Assembly: GCF_947241705.1 (NCBI RefSeq)
Contig: NC_079258.1
Location: forward strand, 124,001 to 188,000
Length of the DNA stretch: 64,000 nucleotides
Source: Saccharomyces mikatae IFO 1815
Lineage: Eukaryota; Ascomycota; Saccharomycetes; Saccharomycetales; Saccharomycetaceae
Direction of reading: 5' to 3'
Shown: in pieces, positions 1-9,899 of the stretch
How the letters are laid out: the number at the start of each line of letters is the position of its first letter
How positions within the stretch are numbered: the first letter of the stretch is position 1
Notes under the pieces: generated by a model
Told to the model about the DNA's origin: nothing
Seen by the model: the letters and a program-made list of their open reading frames with translations, nothing else
Database searches by the model: none
Made by a program: the position numbers and the translations under genes

Positions 1-92
1 CTCAGAAAGCGAATCCTAACAAGGCACAATATTCCCATACAAGACCTTGAGCTAAGAGGCAAGAAGTCTAAGAAACCAGCAGCAAGCAAACT

Positions 93-644
93 ATGAATTC
101 CTTGATTTTTGGTAAGCACTTAGCACTTCATAAAATTGTGCCTGCCAATGTAATTGGATGGTTCACGCCGTTGGGGAACCCTTCAATGTTAGCCCCAGGT
201 CAAAAACAACTGGGATCTATCCGTGATTGGTTGAGAAATAAGCTTCAAAGAGATCACAAAGAGTCCGAAGACAGAGATTTTTTATCTAATAATGGTATAT
301 TACTGGCAGTCCCAAAGAAAAAAGTATCGCACCAAAAGAAAAGACAAAAACTATATGGCCCAGGCAAGAAGCAATTAAAGATGATTCATCACTTGAATAA
401 ATGTCCATCATGTGGTCATTATAAGAGGGCAAACACACTGTGCATGTACTGTGTTGGACAGATACGCCATGTATGGAAGATGCATACCACCACAGAAGAA
501 GTTAAGCCTAGACAAGAGGAGGAACTTTCTGAACTGGACCATAGGGTTTTATACCCTGGTAAAAGACAAACCAAATATGCCAAGGATCTGAATAATAAAG
601 ATGATTATTTGGAACGCCGCATTCGAACTTTGAAAAAGGAGTAG
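93..644 (+). CDS. MRPL32: Mitochondrial large-subunit ribosomal protein bL32m
   Basis: A 183-residue protein matching yeast Mrpl32, the bL32 protein of the mitochondrial 54S subunit. A zinc-ribbon is visible: C104-x2-C107, then C117-x2-C120, within a block of Lys/Arg ([20 protein letters not shown] just before it). The first ~70 residues are the variable presequence. In the family this presequence is removed in the matrix by the m-AAA protease before the protein joins the ribosome. The ATG at 93 is the only plausible start and gives the family length. It is convergent with YCP4 across a 403-bp gap. The call is secure. Confidence 0.97.
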   Translation: MNSLIFGKHLALHKIVPANVIGWFTPLGNPSMLAPGQKQLGSIRDWLRNKLQRDHKESEDRDFLSNNGILLAVPKKKVSHQKKRQKLYGPGKKQLKMIHHLNKCPSCGHYKRANTLCMYCVGQIRHVWKMHTTTEEVKPRQEEELSELDHRVLYPGKRQTKYAKDLNNKDDYLERRIRTLKKE

Positions 645-1047
645 GCTCTTATTTGTTCGTGCAGCAATTTCCTTTTCCAATGAACTTAAACCTGTATATA
701 TTGATTTAACTTCGAACTGTATATTTATTGTCTAAGACAGCATCAATAAAAGTGACAACTAGAAAATAAAAGGGCGAAAAGAGGAAAAAAATGTGACTTT
801 CTTCTGCTTGGGAAACCAGGTACGGCATTTTGAAATCATAAGCTTTTATATAATAAAAATACGATGTTAAATATTATGATATAATATTATTAGTACAAGG
901 AGACACAGAATATACTTTTGATATAAAAAAGGTAACACAAAGTAAAAGTGCTTTTTTTATTTATTTATTTTGCACGTCCTATATTGGTATATTTGCTTCA
1001 GACAGAATTGGAATTATCAAGTTAAATTTTGGACATATACTGTCGTT
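645..1047. other. Convergent intergenic region MRPL32/YCP4
   Basis: AT-rich sequence between two converging 3' ends, with several AATAAA/TATATA-like polyadenylation signals on both strands. I see no gene, repeat or RNA here. Confidence 0.6.
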
Positions 1048-1794
1048 TTACATGACAGTGCAACATGATAACAACCCTTTTTCTTCCTTCTTTTCTGTAG
1101 TTGCAGCCGTAGCAGCAGGTTTGGTTTGTCTCTTAGCAGCATCAGGCGCAGTAGCCTTCTTTTCAGTGGTCGATTTGACTTCTTTCACAGGGAAGAGTTT
1201 TTTAGCAGTTTCATAGAATGTTTTACCCTGAATTTCAGCAATTCTTAGTTCAAGAGCAGAAGAACTTCTTGAACCATCAGGGCCTGCAAGAGTACCAGCA
1301 CCCCATGGAGAACCACCATGCACTTCCTCTATGCTCGCTAACTCAGCGAAGGAATTCTTGTAACCCAGTGGTAAGAAGATAATTCCATGATGAGCTAAGT
1401 AAGACAAACAAGATTTAACAGTGCTTTCCTGACCACCACCATAAGTGGAAGTGCTCACAAATATGCCTGCAGCCTTACCATTTAAAGAGCCCTTTGCCCA
1501 TAATCCACCGGTTTTATCCCAAAAGGCGGACCATTGGGCTGGCAAGCTACCAAACCTAGTTGGAACACCGAACAAAAAGGCATCGTACTCGAGCAATGTC
1601 TTTTCAGTAGCAACAGGAATGTCCTCCGGTTTTTGTGGTGCATTCATTTCGGCAAGTACTTCATCAGGTAAAGTTTCCTCAACCCTGTATATATCTGCTT
1701 TACCACCAGCTGCTTCTACACCTTTCTTAACAGCTTGCGCCAGAACATCTATGTGCCCATAGGTGGAGTAAGTAATTATTGCTACCTTTACCAT
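1048..1794 (-). CDS. YCP4: Flavodoxin-like fold protein Ycp4
   Basis: This 248-residue protein belongs to the WrbA/Pst2/Rfs1/Ycp4 group of flavodoxin-like proteins. The FMN phosphate-loop region is at the N-terminus ([18 protein letters not shown], residues 9-26). Later come family blocks around [10 protein letters not shown] and STYGGGQE. The fold ends near residue 200; a low-complexity Ala/Lys/Thr linker follows, and the protein ends SCCTVM. That end fits a CaaX-type lipidation signal with an adjacent palmitoylatable Cys. The S. cerevisiae ortholog is a lipidated membrane/eisosome-associated protein of unknown substrate. Identity is secure; the biochemical role is not known. Confidence 0.96.
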   Translation of the reverse strand: MVKVAIITYSTYGHIDVLAQAVKKGVEAAGGKADIYRVEETLPDEVLAEMNAPQKPEDIPVATEKTLLEYDAFLFGVPTRFGSLPAQWSAFWDKTGGLWAKGSLNGKAAGIFVSTSTYGGGQESTVKSCLSYLAHHGIIFLPLGYKNSFAELASIEEVHGGSPWGAGTLAGPDGSRSSSALELRIAEIQGKTFYETAKKLFPVKEVKSTTEKKATAPDAAKRQTKPAATAATTEKKEEKGLLSCCTVM

Positions 1795-2452
1795 TCTTAC
1801 CGTTGTTTAATTGTATTCGTTTTGTTTAGTATTATCTCTCTTTTAATCGATATTGACCCCTCTTTTCCTTTTTTTCTTATTTTCCTTTATATCAGAATTT
1901 AAGAATGTCAAATAAAGATAAGTGCGAAAAACAGACAAAAGTGTAGGTTTATATATTATGAGTTATTTTCAATGATTGTCCAAGTTATACAAAAACTATA
2001 TACGCACCAATTGACGTTCCAATGCCTGATATTCTTGATCATTTATATTATTAATATATGAATTGCAAGAACCTGAAGCGCCTTTCTTTCCCCGCAGTCG
2101 CAGTCCTCCGTTCTCTTACCCGGCTTTGATCTTAATAAGTTATTACTAAAACGATCATGGCGGACTTATTAATAACGAAACTGTCAGCGTGAGGTAATGT
2201 ATGCGCGCCACTTATCGCGTGATAGTGTCCACAATTTCCGAGCTATTGGTAGTTGCATGGTACCAAATAAATGGGAAACGAAGAACAAGAAAAAGAAACT
2301 GCTTTCACACCTGAATGTAGTTTTTCAATTATAAATATCAGTGTATGGATCAAAGAATATATTATTGTATTAAATATGTGCTAAATAACGTATGGTCATG
2401 AGGAAAGAGATAAAAATTATGCAGAGGGTAGTATGGATAGGATATGGTCCTA
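1795..2452. other. YCP4 upstream / CIT2 downstream intergenic region
   Basis: Holds the YCP4 promoter on the minus strand. It contains a stress-element-like CCCCT near 1857, a Reb1 site at 2116-2123 and a GC-richer stretch around 2200-2220 (GCGCGCCACTTATCGCG). CIT2 3' sequence fills the right end. No gene recognised. Confidence 0.5.
2116..2123 (+). promoter_or_regulatory. Reb1 site (TTACCCGG)
   Basis: Exact match to the strong Reb1 consensus TTACCCGG, about 320 bp upstream of the YCP4 start. Reb1 clears nucleosomes and can also roadblock polymerase II arriving from CIT2. Binding is inferred from the motif only. Confidence 0.5.
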
Positions 2453-3835
2453 TTATAGTTTGCTTTCAATGTTCTTGACCAATTCCTTGTATTTCTCAGT
2501 AGAGTAAGACTTGGGCCTTTCAATGGAAGCTCCGATGGCTCTATCAGTAATCAACTGAGCAAGAATACCAAACGCTCTTGAAACACCGAATAAAACAGTA
2601 TAGAATGAAGACTCTTTTAAACCGTAATATTGTAATAGAACACCGGAGTGAGCGTCCACATTTGGCCATGGATTTTTGGTCTTTCCGTGCTCGGTTAATA
2701 CGCGTGGAGCTACTTCATATATTGATGAGACCAACTTGAATAATTCATAGTCTGGAAAATGCTCCAAAGCAAATTCACGTTGAGCCATGTAACGTGGATC
2801 AGTCTTCCTCAACACAGCGTGTCCATAGCCAGGAATTACTCTTCCTGCATTTAAAGTATCCCATAGATATTTCTCGATTGTTTCTTTAGAGTAGTCATCA
2901 TCTACTTCCTCTTTAAGTGAAAATAACCATTCTAGCACTTCTTGATTAGCACGCCCATGTAGTGGACCAGCCAACCCGTTCAACCCTGATGCAAGGGATA
3001 AATAAGGTGATGATAATGCAGAACCGACGAGATGAGATGTATGAGCAGACACATTACCACCTTCGTGATCTGAATGTATAGTCAAATAAAGTCTCATCAA
3101 GTCTACGAAATCTTCGTCTTTCGAACCAATTAGGTTGACTAGATTCTTGGCACAGTCGGAATTTGGGTCTACTTCGCCCATTTTACCATCCTTGAAGACA
3201 TTACGATAAATCTTAGCTGCAATAACTGGCAATTTCCCCAGCAAATCTAGTGAGTCTTCAAAAGTGTAACTCCAATAGTCCTGCTTGGATATTCCTTGGG
3301 CATAAGCCTTGGCAAACTTGGATTCGCTTTCTAGAGCAGTTACAGCGATCGAAAATTGAGCCATTGGATGTAGATCCTTTGGCAAATTGTCTAAAAGCTG
3401 AACAACATGACTAGGTAATTCGGACCTCGACATCAAGTCAGCTGATAGATTCTCCACTTGCGCTTGAGTTGGAACTTCGCCGGTTAACAATAGCCAAAAT
3501 AGAGCTTCTGGTAATGGTTGTGAGCTTCCCTTCGCCTTTGGCAAGTCCTTTTGAATATCAGCAATAGTACGGCCTCTGAAGCGAATACCTTCTTCTGGGT
3601 CCAAGACGGAACCTTCCCATACACTTCCCGGAATACCTCTCATACCACCATATACTTGCTCTAATAGAACATCGCTGATTTTTGTCTTTCCATGCTCTTT
3701 CACGAATTGCCTTACGTCTTGAGCATGAATAGGGTAGATTTCGCTAAATCTTTCTTTTAAAGTCTTTTCTTGATGTGAATGTGTTTGTAAGTAAGATGTG
3801 ACATTTCTGCTTGAATTCAGATAAGGAACAGTCAT
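2453..3835 (-). CDS. CIT2: Peroxisomal citrate synthase
   Basis: This 460-residue citrate synthase condenses acetyl-CoA and oxaloacetate to citrate for the glyoxylate cycle in peroxisomes. The C-terminus is SKL, a canonical type 1 peroxisomal signal. The N-terminus (MTVPYLNSS) lacks the long mitochondrial presequence of Cit1. Active-site blocks are present: [24 protein letters not shown] and [15 protein letters not shown], the last carrying a catalytic His. Length and sequence match S. cerevisiae Cit2 with few substitutions. The upstream R boxes (4149-4189) indicate control by Rtg1/Rtg3 retrograde signalling. Confidence 0.98.
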   Translation of the reverse strand: MTVPYLNSSRNVTSYLQTHSHQEKTLKERFSEIYPIHAQDVRQFVKEHGKTKISDVLLEQVYGGMRGIPGSVWEGSVLDPEEGIRFRGRTIADIQKDLPKAKGSSQPLPEALFWLLLTGEVPTQAQVENLSADLMSRSELPSHVVQLLDNLPKDLHPMAQFSIAVTALESESKFAKAYAQGISKQDYWSYTFEDSLDLLGKLPVIAAKIYRNVFKDGKMGEVDPNSDCAKNLVNLIGSKDEDFVDLMRLYLTIHSDHEGGNVSAHTSHLVGSALSSPYLSLASGLNGLAGPLHGRANQEVLEWLFSLKEEVDDDYSKETIEKYLWDTLNAGRVIPGYGHAVLRKTDPRYMAQREFALEHFPDYELFKLVSSIYEVAPRVLTEHGKTKNPWPNVDAHSGVLLQYYGLKESSFYTVLFGVSRAFGILAQLITDRAIGASIERPKSYSTEKYKELVKNIESKL

Positions 3836-4148
3836 TTTTTCTTGTTATCAGTATTAATAAAACAAAAAGTTTGAGAGTATGTTATGGTATGTTTTGTTTC
3901 AACTTTTCCAAAGCCCAAACTAGACAGGAGAATGAAACACCATACTCAAAAACTAAAGTTTTGATAGTCTTATATATGTAGAATGGCAATATTAATGGGC
4001 CCTCTTCAGGGCATGACTATTCTTTGATTAGCGTCACCCATATCATACGAATGTAGCACTCAAAAGGTAATTGTTGTTGGCATTGTTTTTGTTCTTCCGC
4101 TGTGCCTCCCATTTGCTGACACCCTGATAGACGCCCAGCTACAAAAAA

Positions 4149-4189
4149 GGTCACACTTTTTTTTGTACAAGTAAAAAAGGGACGTGACC
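4149..4189 (-). promoter_or_regulatory. CIT2 retrograde UAS: inverted pair of R boxes
   Basis: GGTCAC at 4149-4154 and its inverse GTGACC at 4184-4189 lie head to head, 29 bp apart and about 315-350 bp upstream of the CIT2 ATG. GTCAC is the Rtg1/Rtg3 R box. The S. cerevisiae CIT2 UAS is known to contain two such inverted boxes at similar spacing. A further GTCAC is at 4033-4037, and a TATA box (TATATAT) at 3971-3977, about 135 bp before the ATG. Confidence 0.75.
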
Positions 4190-5140
4190 TTTGCGCCCCT
4201 AGTCGATGACCGCCGGATAAATGCTGTTGAATGTGCGCGGTATCCGTTTGCGCTCTTTTGCGATACCGCCAAGCTTTTGATTGAATGACCTAACAGCGGA
4301 TTTGTTCAACCACACCAAAAGCGGCTTATGTTGTGGCGACCAACCACCCTGGGGAAGGACATGTTGCATGCACGCCGTTCTTACAGCGGTTTCGCCAAAG
4401 CGATTTGCTCAGACCTTGTGTAACAAAGTTCCGATGGCATATCATAGCACAGGAAGCTTCTATACGATGTTCTTCCGTAGTATATGAATAGAAGAGACTA
4501 TTTCAGATGTAAATAGAAGAAGGGTTGCATAGGCTGCCTCTGAGTAAGGGTCATCATATTTACGGAGACGATATCTTATTCTTCTTGCTTCCAATGTAAG
4601 TAGTCAATAGCTTCTCTTTGGCGCACCGAAAGTTTGTGGCAGCTTCGTTTCTCGTTTAAAGGCGAGCAGCGGTTGGGGTTCATGATCGTCAGCATTCGCC
4701 TTTGCTATATAAAATTTTCCATTAATCCGAAGCTCTTTCTCCAATAACTACACTAATAAACTGAACTGTCATTCAAATCCACATTTTCCGATGACTTCAA
4801 CAGAATAACACAGACATTTGACGTGGCTCTCTGGCAACATATCTTCACTGGCATCGGTCAATGTTGCTCTTTCCTACATGAAACTCACAGCAGGTACTTA
4901 AAATGGGATGCATAGCTTTATCTAAAGCTTCTGAGTAAGTCTTGAAGTGAATCATCGGTCCTCTAAAAAAAAAACATACTTCTTGATTTATTGTTCGAGG
5001 CGATATTTGTTGCATATAAGGAACTCTTGCTTGAGAGTTTTAACTCCTGTCGTGTCATGTGCCACGTAGAAAAAAGAACGGATCATACCTTTTTAGCAAA
5101 TATGGAATATCTAGCTGAGAGACAGAAAAAATAACCAACT
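4190..5140. other. Intergenic region between CIT2 and tRNA-Pro
   Basis: No conserved gene recognised. The start has GC-rich patches (4200-4400). A promoter-like TATATAAAA lies at 4706-4714 on the + strand, followed by an A/C-rich leader and a five-codon reading frame from 4790 only. Short open frames on both strands here look like chance. Reference-map dubious gene YCR006C lies in the corresponding interval; I see no convincing counterpart. Confidence 0.4.
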
Positions 5141-5212
5141 GGGGCGAGCCGGGACTCGAACCCGGGACCTCCCGCACCCTAAGCGAGAATCATACCTCTA
5201 GACCACACGCCC
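5141..5212 (-). tRNA. tRNA-Pro (AGG anticodon)
   Basis: A 72-nt cloverleaf on the minus strand. It has the acceptor GGGCGTG/CTCGCCCC, the A-box-like TGGTCTAGAGGTATG, an anticodon loop TTAGGGT with anticodon AGG, and a TTCGAGT T-loop. There is no intron. It matches yeast tP(AGG). On the minus strand the gene is followed by sequence starting TCC, with no obvious T-run immediately at the end. LTR remnants begin about 120 bp upstream of its 5' end. Confidence 0.95.
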
Positions 5213-5334
5213 TTTTTTTGAAAAACAGTGACACAAGGCAGCTTAAGCTCCTAGATGCAATCTATATCCGTACCTTGCTTATTGCATTTTTTAGTAACTA
5301 GGGAAATGTCGGAATAAGGACTGGCCATCATCTA

Positions 5335-5780
5335 TTGACCAGTTATCAGATACGGTGTTACACGAGAAATAGTCATCGAATTTAGTGGAAGCTGAAATGC
5401 AAGAATTGATAATGTAATAGGATAATGAATAACAAAGTATAAACAAGGTGAGATACTGGTGAATGTTGAGATAATTGCTGATATTCCATTGTTGATAAAG
5501 GCAATATTATTTGGCATATAAAGTATACTAGGAGTTCTTTTCGAGGATATATAAATCCAATATATGGAACTCGTAATTCTACATAATTCTGCATATGCTT
5601 TTATTGTCATTTCATATGTTATCAGTCATTATCCTATTACATTATCAATCCTTGCATTTCAGCCTCATCTAACTTCAATGACAGCTTCTCCCAAATTATG
5701 TCATCATCTAACACCGTATACGTGGTACTGTTTTCTTAATAAAAATTATGGAATCCTAACAATTAGCTCAAAATTCTTAT
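5335..5780. mobile_element. Layered delta (Ty1/Ty2) LTR remnants
   Basis: Three pieces of delta LTR. A + strand 5'-half fragment (about 5335-5448) carries the landmark GATTGATAATGTAATAGGAT. A minus-strand fragment (5449 to about 5726) starts TGAGATACTGG and runs back through the same landmark. A + strand 3' fragment (about 5727-5780) carries the ATGGAATCCTAACAATTA end. The simplest reading is an old + delta into which a minus delta inserted. All pieces are diverged and partial; these are fossils with no internal Ty sequence. Confidence 0.8.
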
Positions 5781-6647
5781 GTATATCAAGCAGTATTCAA
5801 CGAATCCACAATGCAAATTGAAGTCTTGCAAATAGAACAACAAGTTTTGGCTTAGATTTGAAGTTCTTTTGACATGAAAGATATGTAAGTTCGCTGCTTT
5901 ACATTTCTTATGAAAAGAGAAGAGTTTTGATATATAGTATAAATGTTTTCAATCTCTTTTCATACTCTGAGTATTCGCCTTTCACAGCATCGGATAAACC
6001 ATGTGTAAGAAATAGCTGTTTTAGGCTTCACCTTATTACTTTGTTTCTTTGTGCGACTATGAAATAATAAGATCTTGGCGCCCAGTACTGCAGTTGGAAA
6101 CAATTCAAAAGTAAAAGCTAACGGGTAGGTTAATCATTAACTGAATAGGATCTTTCACACACGTACGAAACTTTTTTTTACAGTGTTAACTAGATTATCG
6201 AAACGCTTTCAGTAGATGGATAGACATATTGCCAGCCCTGAGGAGTAGGTCACATTCATTTAGGTATGACAAAGGCGTGATTGGTTAAACTTTCAGTAAG
6301 CCAAAAGCCTCAATTGCATTTAAAAAAAAGTCCAATATCATTGAGATTACGCCTTCATTATAAGGCTTAGTTGATATATTCGACTTTGGCCAAGCAACAA
6401 ATTTTCGGAGCATTTCAACACGTGGCTTTTGATCGCTTCTGGGAGCCATCATCTTAGATTGCATATATGCTATAATGCGATGCGCCTTGTATTCAAGCCT
6501 ATGAACGCGCTAAACAAAAAAGGCTAGAATGGCCGACAGTAAAAAAAAGTTTAAAAGGGGTTTAAAGAGTGCGAATATGAGTTGAGTTTCTGAATTCTCA
6601 CCTCCGTATCATAATCAAGGCAAGTGAACTCAAAATTATTATTCTGT
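5781..6647. other. Intergenic region upstream of the DUP240 gene
   Basis: About 870 bp with no recognised gene or LTR. The last 100 bp contains an A-rich run and presumably the promoter of the DUP240 gene; a clear TATAAA box is not obvious. Confidence 0.4.
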
Positions 6648-7367
6648 ATGCAGCCTCATTTAGCAAGCAACACTGTCAGTAACGATGTTAAGTTGGACAC
6701 GTTGGGTGAACCCAATGCTTCATTAATCGCAGATAATGTCACTCTACCGAAAGACTTCTTTAGCTCATATCTGAACTATTTGCTATACGAGATGGCACAC
6801 TACAAACCGATTTCTTTTAGCTTCGTTTTAATTTTGGTTTCGGTTCTAATAATTGTGCTTTTTCATAATGTCCCAGCTTGCAATGTCGTTTTTGGTTTAA
6901 CGATTTTCATCACTATCATGGTTCTAATAATCGCACTATCTATATTTAGTATGGATATTTCGGAAGAAGGTTTTAAGATTAAGCTTTTGTTGGAGGTTAT
7001 CACACGTAAGCCAGAGGTTGAGGGAAAAGAATGGAGAATTATTACACATAATATGAATCAATATTTGTTTGATAATGGTTTATGGAATACACAGTCCTTT
7101 TTTTATTGTGAAGAAAAGTGCTATAAATTATTCAGATCCCTTGTGAGAGGAAAAGATCCGAATGCATATGTAAATTCATCGACCGACGGCGCTGAGAATA
7201 TACAGTCGGAAACACCAGCCAATGAGGTTTCGAATGGGGTAGCAAAACTTTACGGCTTTAATTCTGACCCGATTTTAGAAGCTTACTTTATCAAAGCAGC
7301 AGAAGCCGAGAAAGAAGCACAACGTAGATATTGGAAAAAACAATATCCAGATGCTGATGTACCTTAG
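6648..7367 (+). CDS. DUP240-family membrane protein (YCR007C counterpart)
   Basis: A 239-residue member of the Saccharomyces-specific DUP240 family. It has two adjacent hydrophobic segments near residues 55-100 (SFSFVLILVSVLIIVLFHNV, then VVFGLTIFITIMVLIIALSI). The family motifs EGFKIKLLLEVITRKP and NMNQYLFDNGLWNT follow, and the C-terminus ends YWKKQYPDADVP. An in-frame extension starts with GTG at 6624; I chose ATG 6648 because it gives the MQPHL start and 239-residue length of YCR007C. DUP240 proteins localise to internal membranes and are dispensable; function is unknown. It is on the + strand here, whereas the S. cerevisiae name (C) places the gene on the other strand. Confidence 0.9.
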   Translation: MQPHLASNTVSNDVKLDTLGEPNASLIADNVTLPKDFFSSYLNYLLYEMAHYKPISFSFVLILVSVLIIVLFHNVPACNVVFGLTIFITIMVLIIALSIFSMDISEEGFKIKLLLEVITRKPEVEGKEWRIITHNMNQYLFDNGLWNTQSFFYCEEKCYKLFRSLVRGKDPNAYVNSSTDGAENIQSETPANEVSNGVAKLYGFNSDPILEAYFIKAAEAEKEAQRRYWKKQYPDADVP

Positions 7368-8513
7368 AATATAAACCTAATACTCATTTAAAGTACTTGC
7401 TTATAACATAGGCAATATGTGAGTGCGACTCGAACGATTTAGACAACTTTGATCATATATATGTAGGTAACTTATAATGAATGAATTCAAACAATTAGCG
7501 TCACGTGAAGAAACCATTTTGAACTGCTTAGAGATAATTACTCTGGTTCAGAAACTCACTGTGCAACGACCGCTAGGAAAAAGGCAGCAGAAGTCAGAAT
7601 AAATAAGGATACTTTTTAGTAATAGTTAGAATAGAGCATCTAAAGGGTATATTTTCCTGTCGCTGATCAAGTATAAATTTAAGAATGTTTATTACCGTTA
7701 TTGTGTGGCCATATATTTCTCTATCATTGCTAAGTAATTAGGCCTTGTTAGGAGTAATTGTTTTACTCTCAAGACTTTGTGATTGAAACGTCTAACTGAG
7801 AAATAAAAGGTTTGTTCCTAGAGGATTCCCGTCTCAGATTTTTATTGAGGGAGAAATAACATTCGAATTGCTGAGATTTATCCTTTCCTAAGATTGTTAA
7901 TTGACTTATTATATACTACGGAAAAATAAAACGGAATGCTTTACTCATACTTCACCTACCACTTTTTCTGTATACCATGTTAATGATTATAGTTATGCAA
8001 ATCATGTGGAACACACCAACCCGCAGATAAGGAGGTAAGTATGCTGTGCCGCTAAATAACGAAAAGTAATATAGTGCCTATCACGCTTTTTTTTATTACC
8101 CTGGTAGATGTCATGGTCATTTCTTAAATGTTTCGCAACTGTTTCTCCTGAAATTGTTTTCGCATAAGAAAAGGTGACAGAAAATATACGAGACTGACTA
8201 AGGACTTACTTAAAACCCTGAGTATTTTTTGATTTAGATGCGTTCTCGAGCGTTTCCGACTTGTTTCTTGTTGCCATTCAAGCACTCAGGCTCGCTTCTC
8301 CATAGAATTAGACAATTTCTTACAGACCCGTCCGTAACTTGGGACAACCACGCATATTTGAAGAGGTAGTTCAACTTGTACATATGCTTTGATTTCGTGC
8401 CAGGAGAAATTCAAAGGAAACTGCTTCCTTACCTTTAAAGAAAGCGTTGGTAATTTATCAAGTTTCAACACTAGGCGTACGATACGAGACAATTTGATGT
8501 ACTTGTTGGGATA
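7368..8513. other. Gene-free interval downstream of the DUP240 gene
   Basis: About 1.1 kb with no recognised product. One ATG-initiated 41-codon frame at 7477-7602 (+, starting MNEFKQLASREE) is too short to call. No LTR landmark is visible before 8514. Confidence 0.4.
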
Positions 8514-8600
8514 CTATTGTTGATAAAAGCAGTATATACTAGACGTTCTCCTTAGAAACAGAGGAATCCCAACAATTATCACAAAATTCACCTCTTTTCA
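8514..8600. mobile_element. Degenerate delta LTR ends in inverted orientation
   Basis: A minus-strand delta end (TGTTGGGATACTATTGTTGAT, then a TATACTAGACGTTCTCC-like block) is followed at once by a + strand delta end (GGAATCCCAACAATTATC...TTCA). Both pieces are short and old. They show that inverted delta sequence exists on this side of the DUP240 segment as well as near tRNA-Pro. Confidence 0.6.
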
Positions 8601-8980
8601 GTTTCGAATTTTGTCGGTGATTATCAGTTTAAGTAATTGCTGCTATTTCAGGTTTGCACCGTGCTTACTATCCAGATCTTAGTGTTGTCTGATTAAAGTC
8701 AAACTGTTGTATTACGGGCTCGAGTAATACCAGGGTATCTTGGCAATCCTAATATACTATCTTAGGGAAGTAACTTGTTGTCAAAACAACTTATCAACTT
8801 GACTCACGGAATGTTTCTTATTCTATATATTATATAAGATAATGGTTTATACTAAATAGTGGGAGCGCGGAACCTCGGATCTAAACTAATTGACACGCAT
8901 TTATACATTTGGTTAGTTCAGTTAAGGGAGGCAGAGTTTGACCTTATATTACTCAATCTGTTCGTATCGTTATAGGGTTG

Positions 8981-9452
8981 TGTTGATAATTAGTAGTTTA
9001 GTAAGTTGTAATAATTAAGAATAAGTCGTTCTTTTTTGAATTATACAAGAGAGGTATATAAAACACACGCTGATTGGTTATATTAAACCCAATGGTTCAG
9101 ACACAACTCGGAGCATTGATGATAAGATTTAGATGATAACTCATCTTTTTATATACTAAGTTCTGAACACTTAACATATCTTCATTTTACTAATGCAGGC
9201 AAATTCTATTATTAGAATTTGCCTAGTCTAATCTATACGAAGAACCTATAGTTATAATCGCTTATTCCAATTTCTAGGATTAAATATATATTTGTAATCA
9301 CTTATTCCAACATCTTCGAGGAGAAGGACTTCTGGTATACTATGTATAAATAATAATACTGCTTTTATCAACAATGGAATCCCAACGATTATCTCAAAAT
9401 TCACCCAATTCTCAATACGAATAAATGTATAGGAGTAATCACTATTTCAACA
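8981..9452 (-). mobile_element. Tau (Ty4-family) solo LTR inserted in the old sigma
   Basis: The element runs from TGTTGATAATTAG (8981) to ATTTCAACA (9452), i.e. TG...CA ends on the minus strand. Removing the 102-bp delta piece inside it leaves 370 bp, close to the tau length. A nearly matching 5-bp target duplication (GGTTG/AGTTG) flanks it within sigma sequence. Its halves match two other partial copies at 32098-32351 and 33476-33615. Ty4 or the related Tsu4 cannot be told apart by eye. Confidence 0.7.
9313..9414 (+). mobile_element. Partial delta LTR inside the tau LTR
   Basis: A 102-bp 3' delta segment (TCTTCGAGGAGAAGG... to ...CACCCAATTCTCA) sits within tau, in the opposite orientation to tau. 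It is a third layer of insertion at this tRNA-proximal site. Only the 3' part of the LTR is present. Confidence 0.75.
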
Positions 9453-9536
9453 AGTTGTTTCATATGTGTTTTATCAACGTTTAGGATGATGTATTGTTCA
9501 TACTGAGGTATGATATCCTTCTTTATGTCAAAGACA

Positions 9537-9883
9537 TGTTGTATTACGGGCTCGAGTAATACCGGGATGTCTTGACAATCCTAATATACTATCTTAGGGA
9601 AGTAACTTATTGTCAAAACGACTTATCAACTTAATTCACGGGATGTTACTTATCCTATATATTATATAAGATATGGTTTATACTAAATAGTGGAAGCGCG
9701 GAATCTCGGATCTAACTAATTGTTCAGGTATTTATACATTTGATTAGTTCAGCTCGGAAAAGCAGAGTTTTACCTTATGTTGTTCAATCTGTTCGTTTCG
9801 TTATAAGATTGTTTCATATGTGTTTTATTAACGTTTAGAATGATGTATTGTCATACTGACGTATCTCATCTTAAGATACAACA
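9537..9883 (-). mobile_element. Complete solo sigma (Ty3) LTR
   Basis: A 347-bp LTR with TGTTGTAT...ATACAACA inverted ends, flanked on both sides by the same 5 bp AGACA (9532-9536 and 9884-9888). It ends 16 bp upstream of the tRNA-Asn gene, the position at which Ty3 integrates near the Pol III start. It looks like the youngest layer of this cluster. Only the LTR remains, consistent with LTR-LTR recombination after a full insertion. Confidence 0.92.
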
Positions 9884-9899
9884 AGACAACAAATAAAGT

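Larger units (their letters stand above)
8705..9536 (-). mobile_element. Old sigma (Ty3) LTR, split by a tau LTR
   Basis: Minus-oriented sigma begins TGTTGTATTACGGGCTCGAG at 8705 and runs to about 8980. It resumes at about 9453 (GTTGTTTCATATGTGTTTTATC) until it decays near 9520-9536. The gap is filled by a tau LTR. It is more diverged than the neighbouring sigma at 9537 and therefore older. It is a fossil, with no internal Ty3 sequence. Confidence 0.8.

Noticed and set aside
4060-4487. Two short frames (68-70 codons) upstream of CIT2
   Set aside because: They cover the CIT2 UAS and lack domains; best explained as chance in the promoter.
5332-5821. Several short frames over the delta remnants near tRNA-Pro
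   Set aside because: They are translations of LTR sequence, not genes.
6624-6647. Eight-codon N-terminal extension of the DUP240 gene
   Set aside because: It begins with GTG, not ATG; the ATG at 6648 gives the family start and length. The same reasoning trimmed GTG/TTG extensions of SAT4, SRD1, PET18, RHB1, FEN2 and SYP1.
7477-7602. 41-codon ATG frame (MNEFKQLASREE...) downstream of the DUP240 gene
   Set aside because: Length is within chance expectation for AT-rich intergenic DNA and nothing recognisable is encoded.
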